Assembly (NCBI GenBank): GCA_002405475.1
Contig: DHLX01000037.1
Span: 742-64,741, forward strand
Direction: 5' to 3'
DNA: 64,000 nt
Source: Burkholderiales bacterium UBA4657
GTDB taxonomy: Bacteria > Pseudomonadota > Gammaproteobacteria > Burkholderiales > Burkholderiaceae_E
The position numbers and the translations under genes are program-made. Shown here in pieces: positions 42,103 through 51,698 of this stretch; position 1 is the first letter of the stretch; each line of letters begins with the position of its first letter. A model generated the notes under the pieces. That model searched no databases and was not told the origin of the DNA. It saw nothing but the letters and a program-made list of their open reading frames with translations.

Positions 42103-43287
42103 TCAGCCTGCTTCGGCAGGCTGTTTTTTTACCGGCACCCGCATTGGCCAGGCCAACACCAGCCACAGCAACAACAACACGGCGCAGGTTTCAAATACCG
42201 CTAGCGCACCCCAGCGACTGGCGACCCAGCCGCCTAGCGCGCCGCCGACGAACAGCCCTAGTGCCTGAGTAGTGTTATATACGCCCAGTGCTGCGCCTTT
42301 GGCGCTGGCTGGGGCTACTTTACTGACCAGTGACGGCAGGCTGGCTTCCAGAATATTGAAGCCGACAAAAAAAGCCAGTAACAATAAAGTGACCACACTC
42401 AAGTGCGCTGGCAACCAGGCGAACAGGGCTTGTACTGCAATAAGTAAAGCGATGCTGAATAAAAACAGGGTTTTAAGATGGCCGCGCTTTTCACCGGCGA
42501 GTAACAATGGCACCATAATGACAAACGAACCGAGCACGACGGGTAAATAAATTTTCCAGTGCTCGGGCAGCGCCATACCAGCCTGTTCGACCAGCAGCAC
42601 CGGTACCACGACAAACATGGCCATCTGAACTACGTGCAGGGTAAAAATACCACCATTCAGGCGCAACAGCTCTGGGTTGAGCAAGACCGCACGCCATGGG
42701 GTTTGATGACCTGGCTCGCGAACTGGTAGGGGTACGGCAGGTACCACCCAGCACACCACGCCAATGGCCGCGATACACAGCAGCCCGGTTAAGGCGAACA
42801 GACCCGACAGACCGATGTGCGCATAAAGCACGGGTGACACTACCAGGCTCAGGGCGAAAGTCAGGCCGATGGAGCCGCCGACCATGGCCATGGCTTTGGT
42901 GCGGTTTTCGTCACGGGTGGCATCGGCAATCATGGCGGTCACGGCCGCCGAAATGGCCCCCGCCCCTTGCAAGGCCCGACCCACGATGACACCAGCCAAG
43001 CTGTCAGCCCCCGCGGCCAGAAAACTGCCTGCACCAAACAACAGCAAACCGGCAATAATGACCGGCTTACGCCCGAGGCGGTCACTGGCGACGCCGAAGG
43101 GAATTTGCAACAGCCCCTGGGTTAGTCCATAAATACCGATGGCCAGCCCGACCAGCGCACTCGACTCGCCCCCCGGCATGTGGCGTGCATGTACCGCGAA
43201 CACCGGCAGAATGAGAAATAAACCCAGCATGCGCAGGGCAAAAATCGAGGCCAGCGACAGGCTGGCGCGTAGTTCCAGGGGTGACAT
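42103..43287 (-). CDS. MFS transporter (YajR-like)
   Basis: 394-aa major facilitator with about 12 transmembrane helices. The loop motif A is GVASDRLGRKPVII (about 66-80) and the helix 5 motif GGSIGLTFALSLVVSP is present. The family includes YajR and drug/sugar efflux proteins; substrate unknown. It is divergent from uvrA with about 92 bp between starts, a conserved arrangement in Burkholderiales, although ssb, which often follows, is not here. Confidence 0.9.
   Translation of the reverse strand: MSPLELRASLSLASIFALRMLGLFLILPVFAVHARHMPGGESSALVGLAIGIYGLTQGLLQIPFGVASDRLGRKPVIIAGLLLFGAGSFLAAGADSLAGVIVGRALQGAGAISAAVTAMIADATRDENRTKAMAMVGGSIGLTFALSLVVSPVLYAHIGLSGLFALTGLLCIAAIGVVCWVVPAVPLPVREPGHQTPWRAVLLNPELLRLNGGIFTLHVVQMAMFVVVPVLLVEQAGMALPEHWKIYLPVVLGSFVIMVPLLLAGEKRGHLKTLFLFSIALLIAVQALFAWLPAHLSVVTLLLLAFFVGFNILEASLPSLVSKVAPASAKGAALGVYNTTQALGLFVGGALGGWVASRWGALAVFETCAVLLLLWLVLAWPMRVPVKKQPAEAG
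42104..42130 (+). terminator. Intrinsic terminator of phoX
   Basis: CAGCCTGC pairs with GCAGGCTG around a TTCG tetraloop, followed by seven T. It lies 22 bp after the phoX stop and inside the 3' end of the convergent MFS gene, where it encodes QPAEAG. Confidence 0.9.
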
Positions 43288-43379
43288 AGCAGAATGGGGT
43301 AGCAGGCGGGTAATAGGATGAATGAGGAAACCTGAACTCTCGGCTATAGTATCAGGTTGCCTTGTTGAATGATTAGCCC

Positions 43380-46235
43380 ATGACTGACAGCCTACGCATA
43401 CGCGGTGCCCGCACCCATAACCTGAAAAATATCAATCTCGACATACCGCGCCACGAGCTGGTGGTCATTACCGGTTTGTCCGGCAGCGGCAAGTCGTCGC
43501 TGGCGTTTGATACCTTGTACGCCGAGGGGCAGCGGCGTTACGTTGAGTCATTAAGCGCCTACGCACGCCAGTTTTTGCAGTTGATGGAAAAGCCCGATGT
43601 CGATCTGATCGAAGGTTTGTCGCCGGCCATCTCGATTGAACAAAAGGCCGCCTCGCATAACCCGCGCTCAACGGTGGGTACTGTCACTGAAATACACGAT
43701 TATTTGCGCTTGATGTGGGCCCGTGCCGGTACCCCGCATTGCCCTGATCACCCCGACCATGCCCTGGAGGCGCAGTCGGTAGCGCAAATGGTCGATGCTG
43801 CACTGGCCATGCCCGAGGGCACTAAGCTGATGATATTGGCACCCGTAGTGGCGAATCGCAAGGGCGAACATAGCGAAGTATTCGACAGCTATCGTGCCCA
43901 GGGCTTTGTGCGCTTTCGCCTCAAAACCAATGAGGCCAATGCGCGTGTGGTCGAAGTCGATGAATTGCCGAAACTGAAAAAAAATGAAAAGCATTCGATT
44001 GATGTGGTGGTCGATCGCCTGAAAATTTCGCCCGAGGTCAAACAGCGCCTGGCCGAATCGTTTGAAACCGCGCTGCGTCATGCCGACGGGCGCGCCATAG
44101 CGCTGAACATGGACACCGGCGCCGAGCAGGTGTTCAGCAACCGCTTTGCCTGCCCGGTATGCGGCTGGTCATTGGCAGAACTCGAGCCGCGCCTGTTTTC
44201 GTTCAATTCCCCCATGGGCGCGTGTCAGCGTTGCGATGGTCTGGGCGTCATCGAGTTTTTTGACCCGAAACGTATCGTCGCGCATCCTTCTTTGTCGCTG
44301 GCCAGTGGTGCCATCAAGGGCTGGGACCGGCGCAACCAGTTTTATTTTCAAATGTTGCAATCCATTGCCCAGCATTATGCGGTGGACATTGACCAGCCAT
44401 TTGAGCAATTGCCGCCAGCGGTACAGCAGGTGGTGCTCTATGGCAGTGGCAAGCAGGTCATACCGTTTGCTTATGTCAACGAGCGCGGCCGCAAAGTCAT
44501 CAAGGAGCATACCTTTGAAGGCGTGGTGCTGAACCTGGAACGACGCTACAGGGAAACCGACTCGATGGCGGTGCGTGAAGAACTGGCGAAATATATCAGC
44601 GCCCAGCCTTGCCCCGACTGTCATGGCACACGCTTGCGTCGTGAGGCGCGTCATGTGCTGGTCGGTTCAGGCGCACAGCGCCGTGCCATTTATGAAATAG
44701 GGCGCATGCCGCTGCGCGAGACTTTGCACTGGTTCGAGTCGTTGCAACTCAAAGGCGCCAAGGCGGAAATTGCACAAAAAATCATTCAGGAAATCAGCGC
44801 CCGTTTGCGCTTTTTGAATAATGTGGGTCTGGATTATTTGAGTCTGGAACGCAGTGCCGATACTTTGAGCGGCGGTGAAGCGCAGCGCATACGTCTGGCA
44901 TCGCAGATAGGCTCAGGCCTCACGGGGGTCATGTATGTGCTGGATGAACCCAGCATTGGTCTGCATCAACGTGATAATGACCGTTTGATTGGTACGCTGA
45001 AACATTTGCGTGACCTGGGCAATAGTGTACTGGTGGTCGAGCACGATGAAGACATGATACGTGAGGCCGACCATGTTATCGACATGGGGCCGGGCGCAGG
45101 CGAACACGGTGGCCGTGTGGTGGCACAAGGCAAGCCGGCCGATATTGCGGCACATCCCGACTCTTTGACGGGTGCTTATTTAAGCCAGCGCAAGACCATT
45201 GCGGTACCGGCACAACGCACGTCGCCCGACCCGAAACGCCAACTCAGCCTGCGTGGTGCCAGTGGCAATAACCTGAAACAGGTGGCCGTCAATATTCCGC
45301 TCGGTTTGTTCACCTGCGTTACCGGGGTATCAGGCTCGGGTAAATCGACCCTGGTGAATGACACCTTGTACCACGCTGCCGCGCGCCATTTATACGGCTC
45401 ACAACCGGAACCGGCACCCTATCAGGCCCTCGAGGGGCTGGAACAGTTCGACAAGGTGATCAATGTCGATCAAAGTCCCATCGGGCGTACCCCGCGCAGT
45501 AATCCGGCGACTTATACCGGTCTGTTCACCCCCATACGCGAATTGTTTTCCGAAGTGCCGCTGGCGCGTGAGCGCGGTTATGAATCGGGTCGTTTCAGTT
45601 TTAATGTCAAGGGCGGGCGCTGCGAAGCCTGTCAGGGTGACGGTGTCATTAAAGTGGAGATGCATTTTCTGCCCGATGTTTATGTGCCGTGCGATGTCTG
45701 TCATGGCAAGCGTTATAACCGCGAAACTCTGGAAGTGCGCTACAAGGGCAAAACCATTGCCGAGGTGCTGGACCTGACAGTGGAAGAGGCACATGCCTTT
45801 TTTTCAGCGGTGCCGGTAGTAGCACGTAAACTCAGAACCTTGCTCGATGTGGGCTTGGGCTATATCCGCCTGGGTCAAAGCGCCACAACACTGTCGGGCG
45901 GTGAGGCGCAGCGCGTCAAACTGGCGCTGGAACTCAGCAAACGCGACACCGGGCGTACGCTCTATATCCTGGACGAGCCGACCACCGGGCTGCATTTTGC
46001 CGATATCGAGCTCTTGCTCAAGGTGCTGCATACCCTGCGCGACCATGGCAATACCATTGTGGTGATTGAACACAACCTAGACGTCATCAAGACCGCCGAC
46101 TGGGTCATTGACTTGGGGCCCGAGGGAGGAGCTGGCGGGGGCGAGATACTGGCCCAAGGTACTCCGGAGCAAATAGCTGCGAACCAGCGCAGCTATACCG
46201 GCAAGTATCTGCGTACAGTATTGACCAAGACTTAA
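43380..46235 (+). CDS. uvrA: Excinuclease ABC subunit UvrA
   Basis: 951-aa damage-recognition ATPase of nucleotide excision repair. Two ABC halves: Walker A GLSGSGKSS (about 33-41) and GVSGSGKST; two LSGGEAQR signatures; two zinc modules, CPVCGW...CQRC and CEAC...CDVC. N-terminal TDSLRIRGARTHNLKNI is typical. Full length. The next gene is in a base-atypical patch. Confidence 0.97.
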   Translation: MTDSLRIRGARTHNLKNINLDIPRHELVVITGLSGSGKSSLAFDTLYAEGQRRYVESLSAYARQFLQLMEKPDVDLIEGLSPAISIEQKAASHNPRSTVGTVTEIHDYLRLMWARAGTPHCPDHPDHALEAQSVAQMVDAALAMPEGTKLMILAPVVANRKGEHSEVFDSYRAQGFVRFRLKTNEANARVVEVDELPKLKKNEKHSIDVVVDRLKISPEVKQRLAESFETALRHADGRAIALNMDTGAEQVFSNRFACPVCGWSLAELEPRLFSFNSPMGACQRCDGLGVIEFFDPKRIVAHPSLSLASGAIKGWDRRNQFYFQMLQSIAQHYAVDIDQPFEQLPPAVQQVVLYGSGKQVIPFAYVNERGRKVIKEHTFEGVVLNLERRYRETDSMAVREELAKYISAQPCPDCHGTRLRREARHVLVGSGAQRRAIYEIGRMPLRETLHWFESLQLKGAKAEIAQKIIQEISARLRFLNNVGLDYLSLERSADTLSGGEAQRIRLASQIGSGLTGVMYVLDEPSIGLHQRDNDRLIGTLKHLRDLGNSVLVVEHDEDMIREADHVIDMGPGAGEHGGRVVAQGKPADIAAHPDSLTGAYLSQRKTIAVPAQRTSPDPKRQLSLRGASGNNLKQVAVNIPLGLFTCVTGVSGSGKSTLVNDTLYHAAARHLYGSQPEPAPYQALEGLEQFDKVINVDQSPIGRTPRSNPATYTGLFTPIRELFSEVPLARERGYESGRFSFNVKGGRCEACQGDGVIKVEMHFLPDVYVPCDVCHGKRYNRETLEVRYKGKTIAEVLDLTVEEAHAFFSAVPVVARKLRTLLDVGLGYIRLGQSATTLSGGEAQRVKLALELSKRDTGRTLYILDEPTTGLHFADIELLLKVLHTLRDHGNTIVVIEHNLDVIKTADWVIDLGPEGGAGGGEILAQGTPEQIAANQRSYTGKYLRTVLTKT

Positions 46236-46395
46236 AGCGCGATGCGACCGAGTACCAGAAGCCGGCTGCCACTATAGCGCGTTACCACGATTTCACCGAT
46301 GGCATGAACTGTGTTTTCAATGTAGTCTATCACTTAAATCCGAGTAAAATTTTAGTTATGATCAACCATAGTTGATAAGTTATTTGAGAGGCCTT

Positions 46396-47454
46396 ATGTT
46401 TTTAATACACCGTTTGGTTTTATTCTGCGGGATGTGTTTATCATCCGTTGTAACTGCACAGGGTAGTACAGACACCGTAATAACAGGAGCAGGGGCTACT
46501 TTTCCTTCAGAAATTTATACAAAATGGGCTAATGCGTTCATTAAAGAGCGCCAAATAGAAGTGAAATATTCTCCAATAGGATCCGGAGAGGGTGTTAAAA
46601 AAATTAGTACTAATCAAGTTGACTTTGGTGCAACCGATGTCCCGATTTCAGCTGTGGATGTGGCAAACAAAAAATTTCTGCAATTTCCTACATTGATAGG
46701 CGCGGTCGTCCCGATCGTTAACTTGCCATCAAATAGGTTCCGCAAACTACGACTTACGGGGGATGTATTGGCAGAGATTTTTTCGGGACAAATTGATCGA
46801 TGGAATCACCCACGAATTAGAGCGTTGAATCCAGCATCTATCTTGCCCAGTGACAGAATAGTCAGAATAGTACGGGCTGATAGCTCAGGCACCACAGCAG
46901 TATTTAGCCAGTACCTTGGACTTATGAATAATAACTGGGCTTCGCGCTATTCTATTGGTAATGTAGTCAACTGGGATAGTCAGGTAGTTATGGTCGGGGG
47001 CAATGATGGTGTGATTAAAGCACTGCAAAACACACCCTATTCTATTAGCTACACATCTTTTGATCGTGTCATTAAGCATCGCCTTGATTACGCACTATTG
47101 CAAAATCGTGAAGGTAATTTTGTAGAACCCACAGAATCAGGAATGCAGCAAGCAGTGCGTTTTTCTGATATGTATCGTAACGCGAATGAATATGCTAGTT
47201 TATTAAATCAAAAAGGCGCAGAATCTTGGCCCATTGTGACTGCGACCTTTGTTTTAATCGACCCGAAGGCAAAAAATGAGAGCAGCACTGCTAGCGCCAT
47301 GGGATTCTTTTTTTGGGCATTTCGATATGGTGATGGTTTGCTTTCTGGGTCTGGTTTTTCTCCTTTGCCAACTGACCTGCAGGCGCGGGTTTTGAGAAAA
47401 TTCAGTTCGGTTCAATTTAAAGATATAGGCAACCATGGTAAGGTCTATCACTAG
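46396..47454 (+). CDS. PstS-like phosphate-binding protein, orphan
   Basis: 352-aa periplasmic substrate-binding protein. Signal peptide (MFLIHRLVLFCGMCLSSVV, cleavage near TAQ), then GAGATFPSEIYTKW, IGSGEG, FGATDVP and RADSSGTT, the phosphate-contacting segments of PstS. GAGAGG before the ATG at 46396 fixes the start. No pstC, pstA or pstB is nearby and no Pho box was seen. The gene is visibly more AT-rich than its neighbours and uses many A/T-ending codons, consistent with lateral acquisition. A truncated transposase lies immediately downstream. Confidence 0.82.
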   Translation: MFLIHRLVLFCGMCLSSVVTAQGSTDTVITGAGATFPSEIYTKWANAFIKERQIEVKYSPIGSGEGVKKISTNQVDFGATDVPISAVDVANKKFLQFPTLIGAVVPIVNLPSNRFRKLRLTGDVLAEIFSGQIDRWNHPRIRALNPASILPSDRIVRIVRADSSGTTAVFSQYLGLMNNNWASRYSIGNVVNWDSQVVMVGGNDGVIKALQNTPYSISYTSFDRVIKHRLDYALLQNREGNFVEPTESGMQQAVRFSDMYRNANEYASLLNQKGAESWPIVTATFVLIDPKAKNESSTASAMGFFFWAFRYGDGLLSGSGFSPLPTDLQARVLRKFSSVQFKDIGNHGKVYH

Positions 47455-47502
47455 TCATCCACAAGGGAGAATTGCTTTGGATTCGATGAGCGGGGTGGAT
47501 CT

Positions 47503-47871
47503 TTAGGCTACATATTGCGAGTCTAGCGGCTCTTGTGCGTAGAGATCCCTTGCGCGCGTGATGAGGCGTATCGCCAATGCATGATAGATGCGCCAGTCGC
47601 GCAGGTACAGCGCATCCGACAGCGTGGAGCGATGCACGCGGTGACGCAATCCCATCGCGTAAAGCTTGCTGGCATCGGCAGCCAAAGTGGCTTCGATGTC
47701 GCGCAGCGATTCGCGCCAAGTCAACTGCGCAAAAGCCAAAACGCGAAACAGATCTGCGCATCCCAAGGTGCGCACACCTGCGTCGCCGCGATGCCGCTCG
47801 ATGATACGTCCAAAGTTCTTCCACGGCACAAACTCCATGATTTGTGCAAACAGCGTCTTGCCAACATTCAT
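47503..47871 (-). pseudogene. IS4-family (DUF4372) transposase, N-terminal fragment
   Basis: 122 aa starting MNVGKTLFAQIMEFVPW, with RIIERHRGDAGVRTL and LTWRESLRDIEA, the N-terminal DUF4372 domain of IS4-type transposases. It stops after RDLYAQEPLD plus four unrelated residues, before any part of the DDE domain, so about two thirds of the protein is missing. The upstream sequence to about 48016 looks like the rest of that IS end (ending CACTACTG), but its partner end was not found. Confidence 0.78.
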
Positions 47872-48098
47872 GGCGAGTCTCCCAGGACATTAATCCCGGG
47901 AAAATACCGAAAAATGCATGTTCAAGATTCAAATCGGCACCAAATAAAATCGCCTGAAAAGCCGCGCCAGTCTTGGCTTTCGGGTAAGTTGCGTTCAATT
48001 TAACCGGACACTACTGTTTGATTTATTGTTATTCCTTTGTAACTTAACGATCATGCCACCACAACGGTCATGCCACTACTGACGAATCAGTGGGTTCA

Positions 48099-48632
48099 CT
48101 ATTGTGAAAAAGATGGTTTATAGGCAGAAATTTTTTGCTTGCGCCGGTTCCAGTCATTCAGCCTGTTGTGCGCCTCTTGTTCCAGTCGGTCCAGCTCAGG
48201 TTGACCCGCCAGTTGTGCGGTCAATTCCAGACGAATGCCGTTAGGGTCGAAAAAATAAATCGACTGGAAAATTTTATGATCGGTGGGCCCAATGACCTCA
48301 ATACCGGCCTGCTGCAGTTTTTGTTTGATCGTCAGTAAATCATTCAGCGAAGGTACCGACAAGGCCAGATGATTGACCCAGGCCGGGGTGTTGGGTGAGG
48401 GCAATGCCACCTGGTTATCACCCAGGTCAAAAAAGGCAACACATGAACCGTCGGCCAGGCGAAAGAAAATATGCACATAAGGGCAATATTCGCCGGTTGA
48501 GGGTACGTAATCGGATTCGATGTAATGGCACAGAGGCAGGCCGAGCAGATCTTCATAAAAAGCACGGGTTTCCTCTGCGTCGCGGCAGCGATAGGCAAAG
48601 TGATGCAAACCCTGAATGATGGGGGTAGTCAT
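48099..48632 (-). CDS. VOC family (glyoxalase-like) protein
   Basis: 177-aa protein with two beta-alpha-beta-beta-beta modules: GLHHFAYRCRDAEETRAFYEDLLG at the N-terminus (in parts) and VNHLALSVPSLNDLL with FDPNGIRLELT near 125-135. The metal-type His and Glu are present. The C-terminal 40 residues are helical and charged. It overlaps the fumarylacetoacetase stop (ATGA) and is the third gene of the hppD operon, so a role in aromatic amino acid breakdown is inferred; reaction unknown. Confidence 0.84.
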   Translation of the reverse strand: MTTPIIQGLHHFAYRCRDAEETRAFYEDLLGLPLCHYIESDYVPSTGEYCPYVHIFFRLADGSCVAFFDLGDNQVALPSPNTPAWVNHLALSVPSLNDLLTIKQKLQQAGIEVIGPTDHKIFQSIYFFDPNGIRLELTAQLAGQPELDRLEQEAHNRLNDWNRRKQKISAYKPSFSQ

Positions 48633-49621
48633 CTTGAGCTTCCGATATGCACGACCTGGTCAATGGCGCCGAAAATGGAATGCTGTTGCGCATCCAGCAT
48701 TTCAATTCGCACCCGGTCGCCATGACGCATGTAAGCTGTCCTGGCCTGCCCATGTTCAATCATTTCACGTGCCCGCAGTTCGGCAATGCAGGAATAGCCA
48801 GCGCCTGGGTCCTGGTTGCTGACCGTGCCGGAACCAATAATGCTGCCAGCGCCCATACGCCGTGTTTTGCAGACATGGGCAATCAGTTGCGCGAAGTCGA
48901 ATACCATATCGACCCCGGCGTTAGCTTGCCCCACCAGTTGCCCATTCCAGAAAACCCGGAGCGGCAAATGCAGTTTTCGACCATCCCAGGCGCTTCCTAA
49001 TTCGTCGGGTGTGACTGCCACCGGACTGAAAGCCGAAGCCGGCTTGCTTTGAAAAAATCCAAAGCCTTTGGCCAGTTCATCGGGTATCAAATGACGCAGA
49101 CTGACATCATTGACCAGCAGCAGCAGTTTGATATGAGCCTCCGCTTGTTCGGCTGAGGTGCTCATGGGCACGTCATCGGTGATTACGGCTACTTCGGCCT
49201 CAAAGTCAATGCCATAGGCTTCGTCTGGACACAGAATCGGCGCATGAGGTGCCAGCAGGTCGTCGCTTGCCCCCTGGTACATGAGCGGGTCGGTCCAGAA
49301 GCTGGCAGGCATGTCAGCGCCACGGGCGCGACGCACCAGCTCAACATGATTGACATAGGCCGAGCCATCGGCCCACTGGTAAGCGCGTGGCAGTGGTGCC
49401 AGGCATTTTTGTGGCTCAAAGACAAACCCATGGCGCGCCCCTTTGCCTGCATTCAAGGTTTGGTACAGGTCTTGTAATTGGGGCGCGAAGAAAGACCAGT
49501 CGTCCAGTGCTTTTTGCAGCGTCGGACAAATGCCTTGTGCCAGATGGGCGGTTTGCAAATCCTGAGACACGACCACCAGTTGTCCATCGCGCGTGCCGTC
49601 GTTGTAGGTTGCCAGTTTCAT
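48629..49621 (-). CDS. Fumarylacetoacetate hydrolase family protein
   Basis: 330-aa FAH-family hydrolase. Visible are the metal site region DEAYGIDFEAEVAVITDD (in parts), NDVSLRHLIP, KGFGFFQSKPASAFSP, and GSGTVSNQDPG. It is preceded by an N-terminal SH3-like domain. Following hppD with an ATGA overlap, its likely job is the last step of tyrosine catabolism, fumarylacetoacetate to fumarate and acetoacetate. hmgA and maiA are not in the window. Confidence 0.88.
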   Translation of the reverse strand: MKLATYNDGTRDGQLVVVSQDLQTAHLAQGICPTLQKALDDWSFFAPQLQDLYQTLNAGKGARHGFVFEPQKCLAPLPRAYQWADGSAYVNHVELVRRARGADMPASFWTDPLMYQGASDDLLAPHAPILCPDEAYGIDFEAEVAVITDDVPMSTSAEQAEAHIKLLLLVNDVSLRHLIPDELAKGFGFFQSKPASAFSPVAVTPDELGSAWDGRKLHLPLRVFWNGQLVGQANAGVDMVFDFAQLIAHVCKTRRMGAGSIIGSGTVSNQDPGAGYSCIAELRAREMIEHGQARTAYMRHGDRVRIEMLDAQQHSIFGAIDQVVHIGSSR

Positions 49622-50721
49622 GCCTGCAAGACCCCACGCTTGACCTGATCCAGCTCAATCGACTCGAACAAGGCGCGGAAATTACCTTCACCAAAGCCCT
49701 GGTCACCCTTGCGTTGAATAATTTCAAAGAAGATTGGCCCGATGACGGTCTGGGTAAAAATTTGCAGCAACAATTCATTCGGTGCACCCTGGTGTGTCGC
49801 TCCATCAATCAGAATGCGCAGGCGGCGCAAAGCCTCAAGATTTTCACCATGTGCGGGAAGACGCTGTTCAATAAGCTCGTAATAGGTGTCGGGGGTATCG
49901 AGAAATTGCACCTGACGCTGGCGTAACAGGTCTACCGAGGTATAAATATCGCTGGTAGAGAGCGCAATATGCTGTATGCCCTCGCCATGATATTGCTCCA
50001 GATATTCGGCAATTTGCGATTTTTCGTCCGAGCTTTCATTGATGGGTATACGGATTTTTCCGCACGGACTGGTCATGGCTTTCGATTTCAGGCCAGTCAG
50101 TTTGCCTTCGATATCAAAATAGCGAATCTCGCGGAAATTGAACAGGCGCTCGTAAAACTCGGCCCACTCTTTCATACGGCCACGGTGTACATTATGCGTC
50201 AGGTGGTCAATGTGCACCAATCCGGCACCGCTGACTTCGGCAGGCGCATCCGCAATCGGCACGAAGTCAACATCGTAGATCGAAATATCGCCGATACTGC
50301 CAGACGGGGTGCCTGACTTGCCGCGCCAGCGATCAACAAAATAAATCAGACTGTCGCCTATGCCTTTGATGGCTGGAATATTCAGTTCCATGGGGCCGGT
50401 GCGGTTGTCAAAACCCCAGGCGCCCAGATCGAGGGCGCGGCGGTAAGCGGCGGCGGCATCCTGAACCCGAAAGGCCATAGCGCAGACGCAGGGGCCATGC
50501 AGGCGCGCGAAGCGCTGGGCAAAGGAATCGGGCTCGGCATTAATGATGAAATTGATTTCGCCCTGTCGATACAGGGTCACATCTTTATGCCGATGTTTGG
50601 CAATGGCACGAAAACCCATCTGGGTAAACAACTGCCCCAAGGCGACCGGGTCGGGGGCGGCGTATTCGACAAACTCGAATCCATCCGTGCCCATAGGATT
50701 ATCCCAGGGTTGAAACTGCAT
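49618..50721 (-). CDS. hppD: 4-hydroxyphenylpyruvate dioxygenase
   Basis: Fe(II) dioxygenase converting 4-hydroxyphenylpyruvate to homogentisate. The 367-aa protein has the two VOC-like halves and the iron ligands: His in HIDHLTHNV, His in GIQHIALST and Glu in FFEIIQRKGDQGFGEGNF (the last near 325-345). N-terminus MQFQPWDNPMGTDGFEFVEYA is typical. First gene of the hppD-FAH-VOC operon, divergent from a LysR regulator with a palindrome between them. Confidence 0.95.
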   Translation of the reverse strand: MQFQPWDNPMGTDGFEFVEYAAPDPVALGQLFTQMGFRAIAKHRHKDVTLYRQGEINFIINAEPDSFAQRFARLHGPCVCAMAFRVQDAAAAYRRALDLGAWGFDNRTGPMELNIPAIKGIGDSLIYFVDRWRGKSGTPSGSIGDISIYDVDFVPIADAPAEVSGAGLVHIDHLTHNVHRGRMKEWAEFYERLFNFREIRYFDIEGKLTGLKSKAMTSPCGKIRIPINESSDEKSQIAEYLEQYHGEGIQHIALSTSDIYTSVDLLRQRQVQFLDTPDTYYELIEQRLPAHGENLEALRRLRILIDGATHQGAPNELLLQIFTQTVIGPIFFEIIQRKGDQGFGEGNFRALFESIELDQVKRGVLQA

Positions 50722-50791
50722 AAGATGTTCTCCAGGTAAAAGTCACTGGCAACAGTATGAACAATCAACCCCATAATTGCCAATACTTTGA

Positions 50792-50807
50792 TTATGGTGC
50801 ACCATAA
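50792..50807. promoter_or_regulatory. Palindromic operator between hppD and lysR
   Basis: TTATGGTGCACCATAA is a perfect 16-bp palindrome lying 9 bp before the lysR ATG and about 70 bp upstream of hppD. This is the expected site for LysR autoregulation and activation of the divergent operon. Confidence 0.6.
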
Positions 50808-50816
50808 CACGATGTT

Positions 50817-51698
50817 ATGAACCTGAGACAAATTGAAATTTTTCGTGCCATCATGCTCACGGGCAGCGTGACCGATGCGGCTCGCTTGTTGCATGTGACC
50901 CAACCCGGCATCAGTCGTGCCGCGCGGCATCTGGAAACCAGCCTGGGGGTGAGTTTGTTCGAGCGTCAGAAAGGACGTCTGGCACCGACCCAGGACGCGC
51001 TACGTTTGTTTGCCGAAATAGAAAATATGTACCGGGGGGTTCAGTCAGTTCAGGAATTTGCCCAGGGCTTGAAGCGTGGTGAACATGCCCGGCTGCGTAT
51101 AGTGTCCAGCCCGAGTGTTGGGCTGCGGATTGTGCCCCATGCTATTGCCCGCTTGCAGCAGCAACTGCCAGGAGCCCGGTTTACACTGGATGTATTGGCG
51201 GGGCAGCAACTGGTCGAGATGCTGGTCAATCGTCAGGCCGATGTGGGTGTGCTGGCAATTCAGGCCGAGCACCCGTTGCTTGAGGTCGAGGTCATAGGTT
51301 CGGTACCGCTCATGTGTGTTTTCCCCGAGTCACATGAACTGGCAAACAAGCGCAGTATTTCAGCCAAGGACGCGGCTGGCTATCCTTTTATCTCGTTTGG
51401 ACGTGAAACCTATCAGGGCCGTTTGATAGGAGGTGTCTTTGATGCTGCAGGGCTGCAAATCGACCCGGTGGTCAATGTGCGTTTTGCACGAACGGCTTGC
51501 GCCATGGTCAGTGCCGGCGCCGGCATTGCTTTTGTCGATGCACTAACCGCTGAGGATGCGCGCACATCGGGAATAGACTATCGACCAGTGCGTCCTGCCA
51601 CAAGGGTGGAAATAGGTCTGGTACGGCCACGGAGCCTGGGGTTATCCAGTCTTGGCGCAGCTTTTTTTGACCAGGTGAAGCGTTTAATGCGCCAGTAA
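50817..51698 (+). CDS. LysR family transcriptional regulator
   Basis: 293-aa LysR-type regulator. HTH in about 1-60 (GSVTDAARLLHVTQPGISRAARHLE in parts) followed by the effector-binding domain (about 90-290). Divergent from hppD and most likely its activator. The last 15 bp overlap the convergent antiporter gene. Confidence 0.92.
   Translation: MNLRQIEIFRAIMLTGSVTDAARLLHVTQPGISRAARHLETSLGVSLFERQKGRLAPTQDALRLFAEIENMYRGVQSVQEFAQGLKRGEHARLRIVSSPSVGLRIVPHAIARLQQQLPGARFTLDVLAGQQLVEMLVNRQADVGVLAIQAEHPLLEVEVIGSVPLMCVFPESHELANKRSISAKDAAGYPFISFGRETYQGRLIGGVFDAAGLQIDPVVNVRFARTACAMVSAGAGIAFVDALTAEDARTSGIDYRPVRPATRVEIGLVRPRSLGLSSLGAAFFDQVKRLMRQ

Noticed and set aside
47417..47998. 193-aa open frame over the IS4 remnant
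   Set aside because: Alternative frame; the recognisable DUF4372 sequence is in the 47503-47871 frame.
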